From assembly GCA_905178155.1 (NCBI GenBank), contig CAJINV010000010.1, forward strand, positions 2,366,167 through 2,430,166: 64,000 nt of DNA, given 5' to 3'. The position numbers were made by a program, and so were the translations under genes. Every line of letters starts with the position of its first letter. Position 1 is the first letter of the stretch. The stretch is from Amoebophrya sp. A120. Its lineage: Eukaryota > Sar > Dinophyceae > Syndiniales > Amoebophryaceae. Positions 1 to 13,400 of this stretch are shown here, one piece after another. The notes under the pieces were generated by a model. It was not told the DNA's origin, did not search any database, and was given only the letters and a program-made list of their open reading frames with translations.

Positions 1-404
1 TGTCAAAGACTACTGTATTCTTGAGTTGCAATATAGTATTCTTGATTTGCACAAAAAATCCGATAGACCTAAAGCTGAGCCTGACTGAGGTGAATATCCA
101 GGAGACCTGCCAGACATTAGTCGTACCGATAGAAATAAATATGTTAAAACCTATGAAAGCGTGTCACCAGCGTATTATTTTTCATTTTCTTGCAACGAAT
201 ATACAGGAAGGAGCCTCCTCCACTCGAAAAAATGGCAGCTCCGCCTCCGTTGTAAGTAGAAGTGCACCTACGCAACAAACATAATTCCGGTGGACCTTCA
301 CCACCACACTTCAAAATCAATTTTTCCAGAGGGCTTCCGTGCGGGAGGACCCCTCACGAGTCTACTTCTTTTCCACGACCAGCAGCTCCCCTACAACAAC
401 CACT

Positions 405-3400
405 CTACCCAACCTGCCTCCTCGCTCTGCACAAACCTTCTGTGAGTTCCCTATCAAAAGGAAAAGTGTCTGGGTCTGCAATGTTGCCGGGTTTGTCATG
501 CATATTTTGCATGACCCAGGATGTCTGTAATGCATGACCTAGCATCGCAGATTTTTAGAGGGCTTCCTGATCCCTAATCCGCATGACAAATGCCCTCCCC
601 GCGTAGCACAAACTAGACTCCTCTTGCTGATCATGCAATACAGCTTCTTTTAGAGTCCAGAGTTAGCATCACAAGCTCCAACCTTCCAGACACAGACATT
701 TTTGTATTTGATAGTCCCGTGCCTTTTCCAACACCGCGGCGGAGATGAAGCGGTTTTTGCGAGGGTATTAAAAGGAAACATCCCCCCTCTCCATATCGAA
801 AAAGCGCGCTGTTCAAAATTTGTGATGCTGATTTGTGGCCACAAATCGAGTCTCCCTTGCAGAAGAGGAACGCCAGAGCTTCGGCCGCATTTCGCAGGCG
901 ATTTGTAATGCTGCTGCGCCAATGGGGCAGACAGCTGCCATGCTAAGTGCCTACCTCAAGCCACTCCTTTCCGGGCTTTGTATCTGCCTGCAGTGCTCTA
1001 CTCCAAGACAAGACTGATTAGATTTGTGTACGCAAATACAGCATCACAGACTTCCCTTTCGATATGAGGAGGGGGGATTTTTCATTTTGATAGAGGGTAG
1101 AGCGTGTTCAGCGCGTTGTTCAGTAGGGTGCAGTCGTCCTCAGCTCGCTCTCTATCCTCTCTCTTCTCCGCCCGCTGAAGCCGGGACGCGTGGTGCCGTA
1201 TCATGGTTCGCGACAGCGGCATCGTAGGTCGTGCATTACTAGTCTTTTGCGAAGGCGAAGAGGAAGACTTTGCCTCTGTCTGTGTCTGTCCCTGTAGAAG
1301 TCTACTACTTCTTGAGGAGGCTCCTGCAGATGTTGAAGTCGACGCTTTCGGCAGGAAGCCAGCCGCTGTCGGGGTAGTAGTAGTTCTCGAAACTCCTGTA
1401 GAAATTCCGGGTGAAAATAAAGGACTCTTTGACGACGGTGATGATGATGATGATGCTCCAGCACGACCAGAGGGAGAACGAACGCCACCAGCCGAGCTCC
1501 TCGATGAACTACTTCTACCACTACTCAACGTCTCGGCCAAATCTGCGTCGGCTTCGACGAATCCGGACAGCAAGTCTTCCACTTCGTGGCACAATTCCGT
1601 CGAGAACAATTCCGGACAAGCAAGCTCCTGAACCCTGCGTTGGTTGAAAATCGACAGCATCCCAATCGGGATGGATCTATCCAAGGAAACAAGTGCTTTT
1701 TACAGTTACACAGTTCTAGTGAATTCAGCATCTTCACAAAGTTGGTCTGCCTAGCAAACAAAAAAGCTTCAACTTGTATAAATGCGCGGCCTGTAAGGAA
1801 ATGAAACACGCACGAAATGACAATGCCAAGCATGTCCTGCATGACAGACGTTGTCTGTCTTACTTGTCTTGCATCAGAGTGTCGTGTACTAACTGTACAC
1901 ACTTTTTTCTTCGCATAGGATCCATCTAGGAAATACTGGAGTTCCAAGTTCCGGTAGTGCATGGAATCCACCGGTTGGGCGTAATGATCAGCAGATTTTG
2001 TACAAGAAGAATCTACTTTTTTCTTGTTATTCGGAAACATGAAAGGTGACTCCAGGTTTGAGGCAAGTTTCAAATCGTTTCGCACACGGTCCGCCACACT
2101 GGAACCTGCAGCTCCTATCAAATGCAAAAATGTCTAGGTCTGGAAGAGTCGGGACTTATGATGCACATTTTGCATGACCCGTGAGGTCTGTGATGCTGGT
2201 GCTAGCATCACAGATTTTTTGAGCGCTCCTTGATGCTAATTACGCATGAAGAATGACCTCTCCGCGTGCCAAGAACTGACTCCTCTTGCTGTTCATGCAA
2301 CACAGATATTTTTAGAATCCGCAGACAGTATTACAAGTTCCATTCTTCCAGACCCAGACATATAAATATGCAATCCATAGCTCCGGTTGGAGTGCTACTC
2401 GCTGACGCGGCAGACCCCGCTCCTCGTTTATTTCCCGCGTGCCGACTGCCGCCCGCGGCGGTGGCAGGTGCAGGCGCTTTTCTCGAAGAAGAGGAGGAAG
2501 AAGTAGGTGTAGTTGGTCCCCATCCTGCATGCTGATGATGCCCTCCCGCATTGTTTGTCATCATCCCGGTATTTATTTTTCCTTTCTTTCCGAGACCTTG
2601 CTGTTGTTGATCCTGATTCTTCGACTTGCACTTCGCAATCGCCGACACCATGGGGCTTGGCTCGTCTGCGCACACCGGACACCTGCACGACCCAATATTG
2701 GCCACAATACCTCTCTTCGCGTTTCGTGCTTCCCTTCGCATCTGCTCAAACCGTTTTCTCGCTTCCGGAACGGGGTTCACGCGGATGAACTGCCTCAACT
2801 GTGTCATCACCAACGCAACGGTAACGCTGCCGCTGGAAATCTGCCCAAGCACATACATCCAGAACATGGAGGAATCCTGATAGAACACGTGAAGATGGTT
2901 TGTAGGTTATAGTTTCTTGGGGATACGATATGATTGCCTGAGCGTTCCGTACAGTTCATTTCCTAACAAACAGATTGATACGACATGGCCAAAATGTTGA
3001 CGAGGAGATCGAGATATTGATATATGTTGATATCAGTAGATCCTCCATTCGAAAATTACTCTCTACCCTGAACTCCGGAGGTTCGAAGCACTGCACAGTC
3101 ATTTCGAAAAGGGCAATGACGGCGAGTGGATAGCGCGCGGCGTGCCGCACCAGCTCCAGATAGGGTTTTGCCAGCCGGCCGGCTAAAGACGTCGGTAATA
3201 CTTCCTCGAGAAGGTCTCCAACAGCACTGGGGATGGTGCCGTTGCCCGCTTGATGCGCTGCGGATTTTGCTGCTGCCGCTGCCGCTGCTACACCCCCTCC
3301 TGAAACCTTCGTTGCTTGTTTTTTTGAACTACCCTTCGAAGCAGCTGTAGTTGACGAAGTAGAACTACCGCTTTTTTGTTCGGCTCCCGCCGTCGTGTTG

Positions 3401-6400
3401 ATGTTCCTCCGGTGCAGTAACGCCCTGATCGCTTTCCTCTTTTCGCTGTCCGCGTCAAGACAACTGCTCCAGGTCTGCACAGCCTGGTCAACTAGTCTTT
3501 CCTTCGGGGTTTTTGTTCTAGTGGGATTTTGTACATTTGATGATGATAAAGAAGATGACGTTGCTCCACCTGTCGCGCCATTTTTGCCAGAGAAAGCGGT
3601 ACTAGTCGTGGACCCGTCTTCTTCTCGCACGGCCCCGGCTTGTTGCAGAAATCCCTTACTCTGCCCCCCATCGACGCACTCGTCTGGAACCATCCAGCAT
3701 CACAAGAAAAAAGTGTTACGGTCTTTACACATTTGTTGTAAGAACTTCAGCAAAACGACAAATTTTCTCTGTGTGGGGCTTGTTCCGGCGCAACACAATG
3801 TGTACTTGACTGCAAGACTTTTTTCTACTTCCCATATCCAGAAGACCCGGCCGGTATCCGGATCGTGAAAATTTTTCGGCAAAATTTCCTTTTCCCCGTC
3901 TACCCCAAACATGACGACCAGGAACATGAGTTTCGCAATGGTGTGGAGACCGGTAAGCATGACATTGTCGATTCTTTCGAATTCCTGTCTCGTAACGTCG
4001 TCCACGGCACCTTTCCATGCCAGAAACGCCAGCCTGTATCGCACAGAAAAAAGCGAGCAACGAGCGCACATTTGTAATGCAGCACTAAATTATATATAGT
4101 TTTGGCTATTCAAAAAATCATGCCTCCTGCTTCTAGCTTTTTTCTCTAGCATAGCGTGAACGACTTGCTGATCAGCTGGACCGCGATCTCTGACCACATG
4201 CTGTGCAGGATGAAGAGCACTTGGAAGAGTTTGTATCGAATGTACAGATCGCGGTGCTCGACGAGCGACACGCAGGGCGGGGCTATCGTACGGGAAAATC
4301 CCCCCTCCCCATACTGAAAAGGTTAAGCTATACTGTTGGGCATTTGTGACGCTGCTTTGTGGTCACAAATCGCGTCTGTCTTGCAAGAAGGCAAACCCAG
4401 AAGGCCCCCCGCATTATGCAGGCGGTTTGTGATGCTGTTGGGCCTACAGCATGGATTTTTGTCATGCTGAGCTCCTAGGCGAAAACCTCTCTACTACGGC
4501 TTGATATGGGCCTGTAGTCCTCTACTGCAAGACCAGGGCGATTTGTGTACGCAAATCCAGCATCAGAAATTTCGTTTTGATATAGCGAGGGGGGATGTTT
4601 CTCTTTGATAGGAGCGCACTGATCCACCGCGTGTTCCAGGAAATCCGAGCGGAGCATATAACCCGCTCAGGTGTTACAATTTCAAATCGGTTATCTTTAC
4701 CATAGAATATTATGGAAATCTGTGATGCACGAAGTGCAAGAGCTAACCTACTCGTCGCACAGGATTGCGCAAGACAACTTCTGGAGTGGTCCCAATCCGC
4801 ACTAAGTAGATCTGGCAAAATTTGTATTGCAGAAAGTCGAACGCTGTGCGAGTCTGTCATGCTCTTCATGCAAGACAAGGAAAATGCAGACTCTAAATGG
4901 TAACCGATTTGGGATTGTGACACTTGAGCAGGTCATAGAGCACGCGGAAACTACTGGTCCACGCACACACATTCGCTTCGATCTCCTCGTCCTCAGCATC
5001 GTCCTCTTCTGCGGCAATGGATTGCTGTTTCTCTGCAGTAGGTCTGTCTTGGTCCTCGACTGCGGTCGTGTTCTTCTCCTCCTTCTGCTTGCCCGTACTG
5101 AGATGAGAATCGGTAGAAGCTGGTGCGGCGTCGACATCCATTTGCTCGTTGTCCCCGACAAATGTTGAATCAATTTCCATTGCGTCTTTTATGGAAGAAG
5201 ATGAACCAGCGATGTTTACTGGTCTAGCAACGGCAGAAGAGGATTTGATACTCCCAGTAGTTCTTGTACCAGAAACATTATTGTCCTCCTTCCTACCGCC
5301 GCTCATTTCCAGCACCGTGCCGCCTCTGTTCACTACTTCAGCGATTGCCGTGAACGCGTGATCACCCCCTGCTCCACTGTGAACCAGGCCCCCACTCTCC
5401 ACTTTCTTCAAGTCTTCTCTCTGTGGTAGGCACTGCTGCATCATTTTCAGCTCGCTTTTACTCACCTTCACGGGGAATTCCACCTTGTCCGCTATCAAAT
5501 GCAAATATCCCTGGATGTCTGGACGATTGCGAGATTTGTCATGCTAGTCTGGCATGACTCTGCGCTCTGTATTGCGTGGCCACCAAGAGGTCCTCCAGCC
5601 TGTCATGCAAAAGCGCAAATTCTCCTGCGAAATACGCAGCACAAAAGAACGAAAAAACTTGTCATGCTTAGCGGCGCATTACAGGAGAGCACTGATTGTT
5701 CACGGACTTGCATCACAAGTTTGTTCCAGACCCAGACATATTGGCAATGGATATCCGCTGGAATTGTCACAAACTTGTTCCGGGCCTCCATCACGGACCG
5801 AATCTGGTTGGCCGTGTAGCCCTCCAAGTCGAGGCGCGGCTCCAATTTTGGCGTCATTACCAAACGAAGAAATTCCTCCGCACCCTTTTGATCCACAAAG
5901 GATTTCTTCGGTCTGCTGACATTATTTCCGCGCTGCTGCTGCTGCTTGTCGTGGCGACTAGAATTAGTCGTACAACCGGCGGCAGAATTTTTAGGCTGCT
6001 TGCTGTTGTCTTTGTGCGGCCTGTTGCTTGTTTTCGGACCCTATCAAGCGCAAAAATGTCTGGCTTTGGAAGGTGGTAACTTGTAATGCTAGCTTTCCAT
6101 AGCTAGGAAATCTGTTTTGCATAACCAACAAAATAAGTCGCAGCCTCTTTTGTACATGCAAACACGCAGTTTCTCATGCGGATTGCCTATGAGAAAGCGT
6201 TCTGGAAAGTTGTCATGCTAAATTGCATTGCACACTGTTTCCATCATCCACATTTTAGCATCACAAGTTTCCAGACCCAGACACTTTTGCATTTGATAGA
6301 CCCCGACCAGATGCGGTCTTCGCCGCTAATGGACCTCGTCCACTCCGAACTTTAGCAGTAGTTATCAAAGTGAAAAATCCCCCCTCCCCATATCGGAAAC

Positions 6401-7357
6401 GGAAGATGCGCGAACTTGTGATGCTGTATTTGAGTACACAAATCGACTTGTATTGCTAGAAGGCCAAGAGACGAAGCTGTGGCCTCAATTGCAGGCAATC
6501 TGTCATGCTGTTTCCCACTTCCAGTTGCCTCCTGTCATCCTGGAGCTGCAAGGCTTTCCCAGGCTAGACAGCACTACAGTCTGCATCTTTTGCCTTCTAG
6601 CATCACAAAGCTGATTTGTGGCCACAAATCTGCATCACAGATTTCCGTTTTGATATGGGGAGGGGGCATTTTTCATTGTAATAGTAGTTGTACCAGCACC
6701 ACCGTAGCATGATCCGACGCCGCTTGCAGTACTTCTTCTACCATCCTCCTCGTAGTGGTCCAATGGATCGAACCGCGCGCCTTCCTCTTCGTCCTTCATT
6801 CTCGCGTCTGCCTCGTCCGACGCAGAGGTAATAAAAATCCGCATGCCGGTGAGCAGCGTCGCGAATAAATACAGCTGATCCAGCATCATGGCCATGGACG
6901 CACCGCAGCAAATCCACTCCGCGCACTTAAACGGAACATTGCCAATCGTGTCCCGCTCACTGGCCAGAAGTATGCTCAGAAAAGATTGCGCGCGCTTTTT
7001 CTTCGGGTTGGTGTGCTCGCTAGTAGATTCGTGCTCGTCATCATCGACGTTGTTCCCGATAGCAGTTTCTTCGTCTTCTTGCGCAATCGTGGTGCAACGT
7101 GTGCCACTACACGTTGCTGCTCTAATTGCAGCAGCACTCCTGCTCCTTCCACTACCTTGCTCCACCGCGGTAGAAGAGGAACTACGTGTACTTGCAGAAG
7201 TTTCCTCATTATCCGCAAAGATCAAATCTGCGACCTCCTGCGCCAAGGCGTGCCCGATTCGGTCTTCGTCGGTAACAAACCAACTATCGGCGTACTTTTC
7301 CTTAAGTTTTTCGTCTTCCTCAGTCAATTCGTAGTGAGGGAGAATAATCCGCTTCAT
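405..7357 (-). CDS. Multi-exon membrane-type protein, function unknown
   Basis: I do not recognise this protein. Exons on the minus strand (high to low) are about 7357-6684, 6362-6299, 6041-5754, 5492-4924, about 4664-4611, 4283-4154, 4036-3837, 3697-3067, 2876-2380, 2115-1918, 1677-1093, 765-714 and 451-405, ending in TAG at 405-407. Splicing out the elements joins the frames, for example LDGS to IPIGMLS across 1678-1917 and GRVFW to MVPDEC across 3698-3836. The protein alternates low-complexity Ser/Thr/Lys stretches with hydrophobic ones such as TIAKLMFLVVMFGV, YPLAVIALFEMTV and MFWMYVLGQISSGSVTVALV, so several membrane segments are likely. A CRCPVC pair lies near 2690. The chosen start is the ATG of MKRIILPHYELTEED, but the frame stays open upstream to about 7478. 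The gene may therefore be the 3' half of the gene at 7479-16458, joined by a very short intron. The junction at 4671-4923 is not resolved. Confidence 0.62.
452..713. mobile_element. Introner, family A
   Basis: Interrupts the last codons of the gene at 405-7357. TSD TTCCC left, GTCCC right. Removal joins EKAR to ELTEGL in frame. The interior is almost the same as the copy at 51731-52006. Confidence 0.85.
766..1092. mobile_element. Introner, family B
   Basis: Perfect TSD GAGGG. Outer arms TATTAAAAGGAAACATCCCC and mirror. Interrupts the gene at 405-7357; removal joins NTLYP to RKNRF in frame. Confidence 0.87.
1678..1917. mobile_element. Introner, family H (divergent)
   Basis: Perfect TSD GGATC. 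Arms TATCCAAGGAAACAAGTGCT and TTTTTTCTTCGCATA, with ACAGTTACAC inside as in family H. Removal joins YFLDGS to IPIGM. Confidence 0.85.
2116..2379. mobile_element. Introner, family A
   Basis: Perfect TSD GCTCC. Removal joins TPTGA to AGSSVADR in the gene at 405-7357. Confidence 0.88.
2877..3066 (-). other. GT-AG intron without inverted repeats
   Basis: Minus-strand donor AGG|GTAGAG and acceptor TATCAG|GAT join PPEFR to DSSMFW. No TSD and no terminal inverted repeat, so this is a conventional spliceosomal intron inside a gene otherwise full of introners. Confidence 0.65.
3698..3836. mobile_element. Introner, family H
   Basis: Perfect TSD TCCAG; starts CATCACAAG instead of TATCACAAG. At 139 bases it is shorter than other H copies. 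Removal joins GRVFW to MVPDEC. No register of this TSD gives GT-AG. Confidence 0.87.
4037..4153. mobile_element. Introner, short single-copy family N
   Basis: Only 117 bases, with arms TATCGCACAGAAAAAAGC and GCTTTTTTCTCTAGCATA around an AT-rich centre. TSD GCCTG left, GCGTG right. Removal joins KSFT to LAFLAW in frame. Confidence 0.75.
4284..4610. mobile_element. Introner, family B
   Basis: TSD GGGGC left, GGAGC right. Removal joins VDQCAP to PCVSLV in the gene at 405-7357. Confidence 0.84.
4671..4923. mobile_element. Possible introner, family J (doubtful borders)
   Basis: Inverted arms GTGTTACAATTTCAAATCGG and CCGATTTGGGATTGTGACAC enclose about 210 bases with GCATCAC-like internal words. 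No clean 5-bp TSD is seen and the arms may include coding sequence, so the exon joint is unresolved. Confidence 0.45.
5493..5753. mobile_element. Introner, family A
   Basis: Perfect TSD TCCGC. Removal joins FVTIPAD to KVEFPV. Interior subtype shared with 60785-61037. Confidence 0.88.
6042..6298. mobile_element. Introner, family A
   Basis: Perfect TSD GACCC, arms TATCAAGCGCAAAAATGTCT and mirror. Interrupts the gene at 405-7357. Confidence 0.87.
6363..6683. mobile_element. Introner, family B
   Basis: Perfect TSD GTAGT; right end TTTTTCATTGTAATA. Only 64 exon bases separate it from the element at 6042-6298. Confidence 0.87.
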
Positions 7358-7478
7358 TTCTGTATTCCGGATTTTCTCCTTGTCCAAAATCTCTTGCAGC
7401 TCTACTACTTCCGGCGTTGAGATGAAAAGGCGATTTTTCTCTTTCTTGTCTCCAGCACGAGAACCACCTCTAATGTCA

Positions 7479-10400
7479 TCAATTTAATTTTTTATGCCGA
7501 GGCTCTTTATCCCGGCCTTTTCCAATCGCTTCCCCACGACGCTGTCGTGGCAAAAGCTTCGCCAGTATCCAGGAAAAAAACTGTGTAAGTGTAACCCTGT
7601 AGGAAGAGCAGCATCACAAATTCGTTTTTCATTACACGGAAAACCTGTCATGCGCATCTAGTAAGTGGAAACACGTATGATAGTAGCCTATGACGCGCTT
7701 CCAGCATGACAAGTGTAACTGTTTTGCATTTTCTGCATCACAGATTTACACTCACACAGTTTTTTTTTTTGCATAGCCAGGATTTCTCGTTTATCACGTA
7801 CTTCTGCCAGGAAGAAAATGTCCGCAGTATTCCGGTGAAAAATGCCTCCACCCCGTAAGTTGCAACCATTTGTAATGCGAAGTTTCGAAATGCACACTTT
7901 TTGTCTTGCATGAAAGGACGATGGATCTTTCTGATGCAGATTCTAGTCGTATACAGCAGCCCTTGCATGACAAGCGCCGCCCTGGCTGGGTTTTTTTGCA
8001 ATACAGATTTTTGCTATTCACGATTGAAAATCTGTGATGCTGATACATGCAAGACGGCGAATGTTTCCATTGTGAAGCAGGTTTGCAATACTTACAAATG
8101 CTCCCAAGTGCTGGGGTCGTGGGGGCATTTTCATTGTAATACGAGAGAACCGCGCGTCGGCGCCGCGGACACGATTTTCACCCTCCCAGCTTTCCATCGC
8201 CTTCCCCGTCTCCTGGTCTTTTATCCACTCCGGCGACAGAATCTCGCAGAAAACCTCCGTCCAGGGATCGATCAAAACTGTGTTGACAACGTTTGTCACG
8301 CTCTCTGTCACACTTGCGACCGGCGTAAAATTCTTCGCCAGCGGGTAGACGAGCTTGTGCGCGAAGAGGGGCAGAGCCAGCTTCCAGATCGTGTTGAACC
8401 GTTTCCTGTCAATCCTTTTGTTCGAAAAGGGCACGCGGATTCTCTGCTGCTTCAAGGATTCAAAGTGCTTCTTCCGCCGCTGCCCGATAACGTGCGCGGA
8501 GAACTGCGCGCGGGAAAGCAGCAGGGAAGCCAATTTCGCCCACTTTTCTTCTCGAAGCGAGGTCGTGATCATTGGCGGTTTTTGTTCATGATGTGATGTA
8601 CTAGTAGAAGTAGTACAACTTTGTGTAGAAGTTTTACCACTACTACTACTACTACTGCCCCCACCTCCCGCTGCTCCCCCCGCGAGTTCTATCCTGAGTA
8701 AAAACGTACCCACACCAGAGTCAGGATGGGGATTTTGCAACACAAACCTAGGAGTTTTGTGAGTCACGCATGACAAGTTGCACTCTGCAGCGTAGTGCAG
8801 GTTAGCAAGTGCAGCCGCAGCACAGATTCATCTGCTCATCCTGTTCACAGCATCACAAATTCCAAAACACGACTGGAAATGGCTCTCATGGGGATGCGCA
8901 TTACAAGTCTTCCTGTCTTTGCAAATCTGCATTACAACTCTGGTGTGGGTACGTTTTTACTCAGGATAAGTTCCGCGCTTTTCACCTCCACAGCGGAGAA
9001 GATTTTGTCCCGGAGGCGGGTGATGATCAGATCCTCTAGCGCTTCGTTCTCTTCGCAGGCGCCGTGCTTTTCGCTCGTGCACGCGTAGCATTTTGGAGGC
9101 CGCTGGTCTATCCTGAGTAAAAACATACCCACACCAGAGTCAGGATGGGGAATCTGCTAGACAAATCAGCCAGCTTTGGTTGTTTGGCATGACAAGTTTG
9201 TCCGCGTAGTGTAGTGCTGCTTGAGCTAGTTTAGCAGCATTACAGATCTAGTATATCGTGCTGATTGGAGCATGACAAATTTCAAAACCGCATTAGAAAA
9301 TGCTTCTCATGGGGCTCCGCATGAGAAACATTTTAAGCATGCAGAGTTGCATGACAACTATGGTGTGGGTACGTTTTTACTCAGGATATTGTCGGAGGTT
9401 TTGTTATTTTTCACCTGATACCGCACATCGTAGCAGGGAGGATAATTGATGAAACTGCTGCTTCTAGCGTTTCCGGTGCTCTGACAAGGAGTCGAGCCTG
9501 ATCCTGAAACTGGACCACTTGCTGCAAGAACCGGATTACTATTTCCTGTCGCTCCATGACTGGTAGCAGCAGAAACCGATCCCGCTGCTGGTTCTCCGGA
9601 TCCTGCTTTGCGCACTGAGGAGATCTTCAAAGGACATGCCGGTAGATCTACTTTTTCACCGGTGCAGCTGCCATGAACCGGAGTTGCAGAGCCCGAAAGT
9701 GAGTTCATCTCCTTCGGACACGGAGTCCCGGTCCACGACTTCGGCGAATCAATATCATCCCCAGAACAAACTAATCCGCAAGCACACGACGACGTCAACG
9801 GCGAAGAGCCGCAAGAAGTGCGGCCAGAAGTATCCCGCTGGCGATTTTCGCTCCACGCTTGCGTCAGAGAAGATCTTGTTGGAATCTTCTTGCTCCCACC
9901 AGCACAAGAAGATAAACCTCCCCTGGAAGATGAGGTCGACGGCGAGGAAATAAATCTTCCCCCGACTTGCATCTTCCGGATCATACCCAATTGCCGGCGC
10001 ACGTCCCTTGCCAAAAGCTGGAGCGCCAGTTTTTCCCACCGGACGCGGAACAGTTTGGCACTTCGCAGTCGTTTCGCACTGTCCTTCACAAATTGCTTCG
10101 CGACGAGCTTCTCCCAGGTGGCGATAAAAAGCTTCGATCTTTCCTGTCGCAACCTATTGAGAGGAAAAATCCCCCCTCCCCATATCGAACAGGTATGTTT
10201 CCGAAAATTTGTCTTGCTGATTTGAGACCACAAATCACGTCTGTCTTGCAAGAAGACAACTCCACAGGCTCTGCCGCATTATGCAGGCGGCTTGTGATGC
10301 TGTTGGGCCTACAGCATAGACGTGTCTCATGCTAAGCGCCTAGGGCAAAAGCTCTCTACTCAGGCTTAGCAGGAGCCTGCTTTCCTCTACTGCAAGACAA

Positions 10401-13400
10401 ACCTGATTTGTATACGCAAATCCAGCATCAGAAACTTCCTTTTGATATGGGGAGGGGGGATTTTTCCTTGTGATACAACCGATCTAATTCCTCCAACATG
10501 GACTTTTTCTTTTCTTGCTCTTCCAACGCTGCTACGGCCTCCACTGCGTCTTCGAGCAAAGAGCGGGTCGTACTAATGCAGCTTGCTGCACTACAACTTT
10601 TGTTCCCTCCACCTCCTCTGAGATGCCTCAACAGTATGCTGACGTCATTCCCGAAACAATCGCAGTCGCCGCTAATTTTCCGAAAAGCCTCCTCTAGAAG
10701 AGCGTGGGTGGAACGACCAGCGACTCTGCTATAATTTTGGCCGAGGACCCCTCCGCCGCTGTTGGTGGATGACGGAATATGAAAGTTATTGCCCATTGCA
10801 GATGTTGTTCCCTTCCTCTCATCGACCCAAGTCTGCGTGAAGATGTCGAAATCTGGGATGGCTGGCAAAACCCCATGCAAGAACCACTTCCGCTGCTCTT
10901 CCTCGGTCTTGACGTCAAAAAGTTTGAAAATCTTTTCGCACGCCGTCGTCAGATCTTTCCCCTTCCGCTTCGACCGTCGCATGTTTTGTGCTTCCTTCAA
11001 CTCGTTTAGGAAAGTTTCGCACTTCTTCGCGGGAGAATGTGTTGCGGTTGGGGATGAAGAGGGTGAAACAGGAGGTGCTCCACCTCCTGCGGTTGATGGA
11101 GACGCAGCAGGACAAGAGGATGACCCTGGCACAACTTCTGCGCTTGGTGCAGATGCCTTTGCATCAACCGGTAGTCCTGCTCCCGCAGAGCTAGCCGCGA
11201 AGCTAGGAGAAAAAGAAGAGGACGCAGGTGGAGGAGGCTTCATTGCTTCGAAGATCAAACAGAGCTGCTGCGTCACGTATAATTCGGTGACTTCTCTGTC
11301 TAGGTCGGCAGCGCAAGAACCGGCGTTCTTGTCCTCTTTCAATTCTGTTTCTTGTACACCGTCAGGATCTACTGCCTCATTTATTTCCCCGGTCGTGGCG
11401 GGTGCAACTAGTTCATCTCTCGGCGTTTGCTCCATATCGACGTCGGGGGCAGCAGCTCCAGGTGCTGGCAGTGCACCTACTCGGCATACCGTAATAAGCG
11501 GCTAAAGTGGTAACTTTTTCCGAGCCACAAAACAAGAAAGCTATTGCTTCGCGCCGTGCGTGGTCCCCATGACAAAAGCAGAAATGAAAGCCCTTGTACC
11601 AGGGCGAGGCGCTCCCTTTCTATTGATTCTTGCGGAAAAAAGCCAACAAAGCTTCAAAGCGCTCCCTTTGCGGAAAAAAGCCAAAGCTTCATCAAAGGAC
11701 TAGGTTCCTATTTGCGCGCTCAAATAGGATATCTATTTCTATGCTTTTCGAAAATGCAAAAAGATAAGCTCCCTAATGGCCGCGCCATTAGGGAACTTAT
11801 GCTTCAGAGTTTTTGCGTTTCCACTTGCGCATCATCGAGTGAAAAAAACCCAAAATCTCAAGCCATGAGTTCCCTAATTGCACGTGCCAATAGCGAACTT
11901 ATGTTAATGTTTTTCGAAAATGAAAAGTCAAAAGTGTCCTAATCGCGCGTGCCATTAGAGAACTTATGCCTCAGAATTTTTGCATTTGCGCATCATCGTC
12001 ATCGAGTGAATAAAACGCAAAATCTCAAGTACGGACGCGCGAGGTTTTTTCCCCAGGGAAAAAGCAGAAGGAGAGAAATCCTGCAGCACTTAGCTCGGGA
12101 AGCCGGAGAATGCAGAAGCTAGCAGTCGTGCGGAAAAAATTTCATTCGCTTGCTCTTTTTCTGTGGGCCGTACCAACTTAGCCGCTAATTACGGTTTTTC
12201 GAGTACTTCACCTCTCGCCGTTTGTTCCATATCGACGTCGGCGGCAGCAGCTCCAGGTGCTGGCAGTGCCACCGGAGCAGCAGGGCCTTCATCACGATCC
12301 CTCTGTTGATCATCCGCCTCTACGACCTCCATTGGATCATTTCCACCTGGCACAACTGCTACGTCTTCCGTCCCCGCGAGTACTCTGCTCCCTTCGCAAT
12401 CGCCCTGCTGAGTGGAGGCAGTTCGCGCAGTGCCTTGCGCGGCTTCTAGTACCAGACCAGCTTCCACGCTCCGTCTATTAACGAGCTCCTCGTCTCTAGC
12501 TCTACTCGCATGGTTCGCCTGCTCAGCTGGTTCCTCCCTTTCACTTTCCTCCCCCGCAGAACATGCGCCCTGCTCAAGTGCACAAGAAGCACCTGTTTCT
12601 CCTCCACAGTTCCGATTGATTTCGCTGAGAGAGGTATCGTGAGAAAAAAGTGCTTCACTGTAAGCTAAGGATTTTGCAAGCTTTGCATGACAAAGTCGCA
12701 TGACAAAGTCGTTGCACATGGCAAAGAAAACGTGCCATGCGTACTTCCCAATGGAAAACGTGTTGAAAAAGCCAATGTCTTGTATGTGTAGCAACACAAA
12801 CGCGCTTGCGTTCCATTCTATGCATCACAAGTTTACAGTGAAACAGTTTTTTCTTTGCATAAGAGGAAGAATTCGAGCCGCCCAAGGTCGTAGAGGAAGA
12901 AGTTTGACTTGCGTCAGCTGTTCTTTTAGCAGGATCGTTTAAAAAAGGCCGCGGGGGCCCCTGATCAGGGTCGGACGAAGAAGAGCTGCAGCCAGGATGA
13001 TGAATGCAACTAGCGGGAAGAACATCAACTGAGAACAGGTCGTGGTTGCTGTTGTTGTTGCCGGATTTACTATTTTCACCTTTTTCCGGACCGGAATTTA
13101 GTACCATGTCAACACTCGGAACAACAGATGAACTGCTATCCAGCATCGCGACATCAGTCGACGACGAAGAAGACCCTGAGAAGGAAGTTTGTGTTTGGTC
13201 CATCAACACGCCAGGTGATGCTGATGTTGTGCTGTCAGCTGGATCATGAACTTCTTCTTGTTGCTGTCGCGCAACGACGCCTTCCTCCTTGCGAAGAGGA
13301 AGTAGACTGGGAAGTAGTAGCTCTGACAGCGTTCTTTGTGACGCTGCCTCCGCTTTTCCTGTTTGCTTTTTATCCTCCTCCTCGCCATCATCTTCATCCA

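Noticed and set aside
4475-4657. ATG MLRSDFLEH as a separate gene start
   Set aside because: The frame continues smoothly into downstream exons of the gene at 405-7357 and no promoter is evident. A splice acceptor just upstream is more likely, though not proven.
8795-9088. Plus-strand open frame similar to another frame at 60893-61231
   Set aside because: The similarity arises because both lie inside copies of the same family C introner, not because a protein is conserved.
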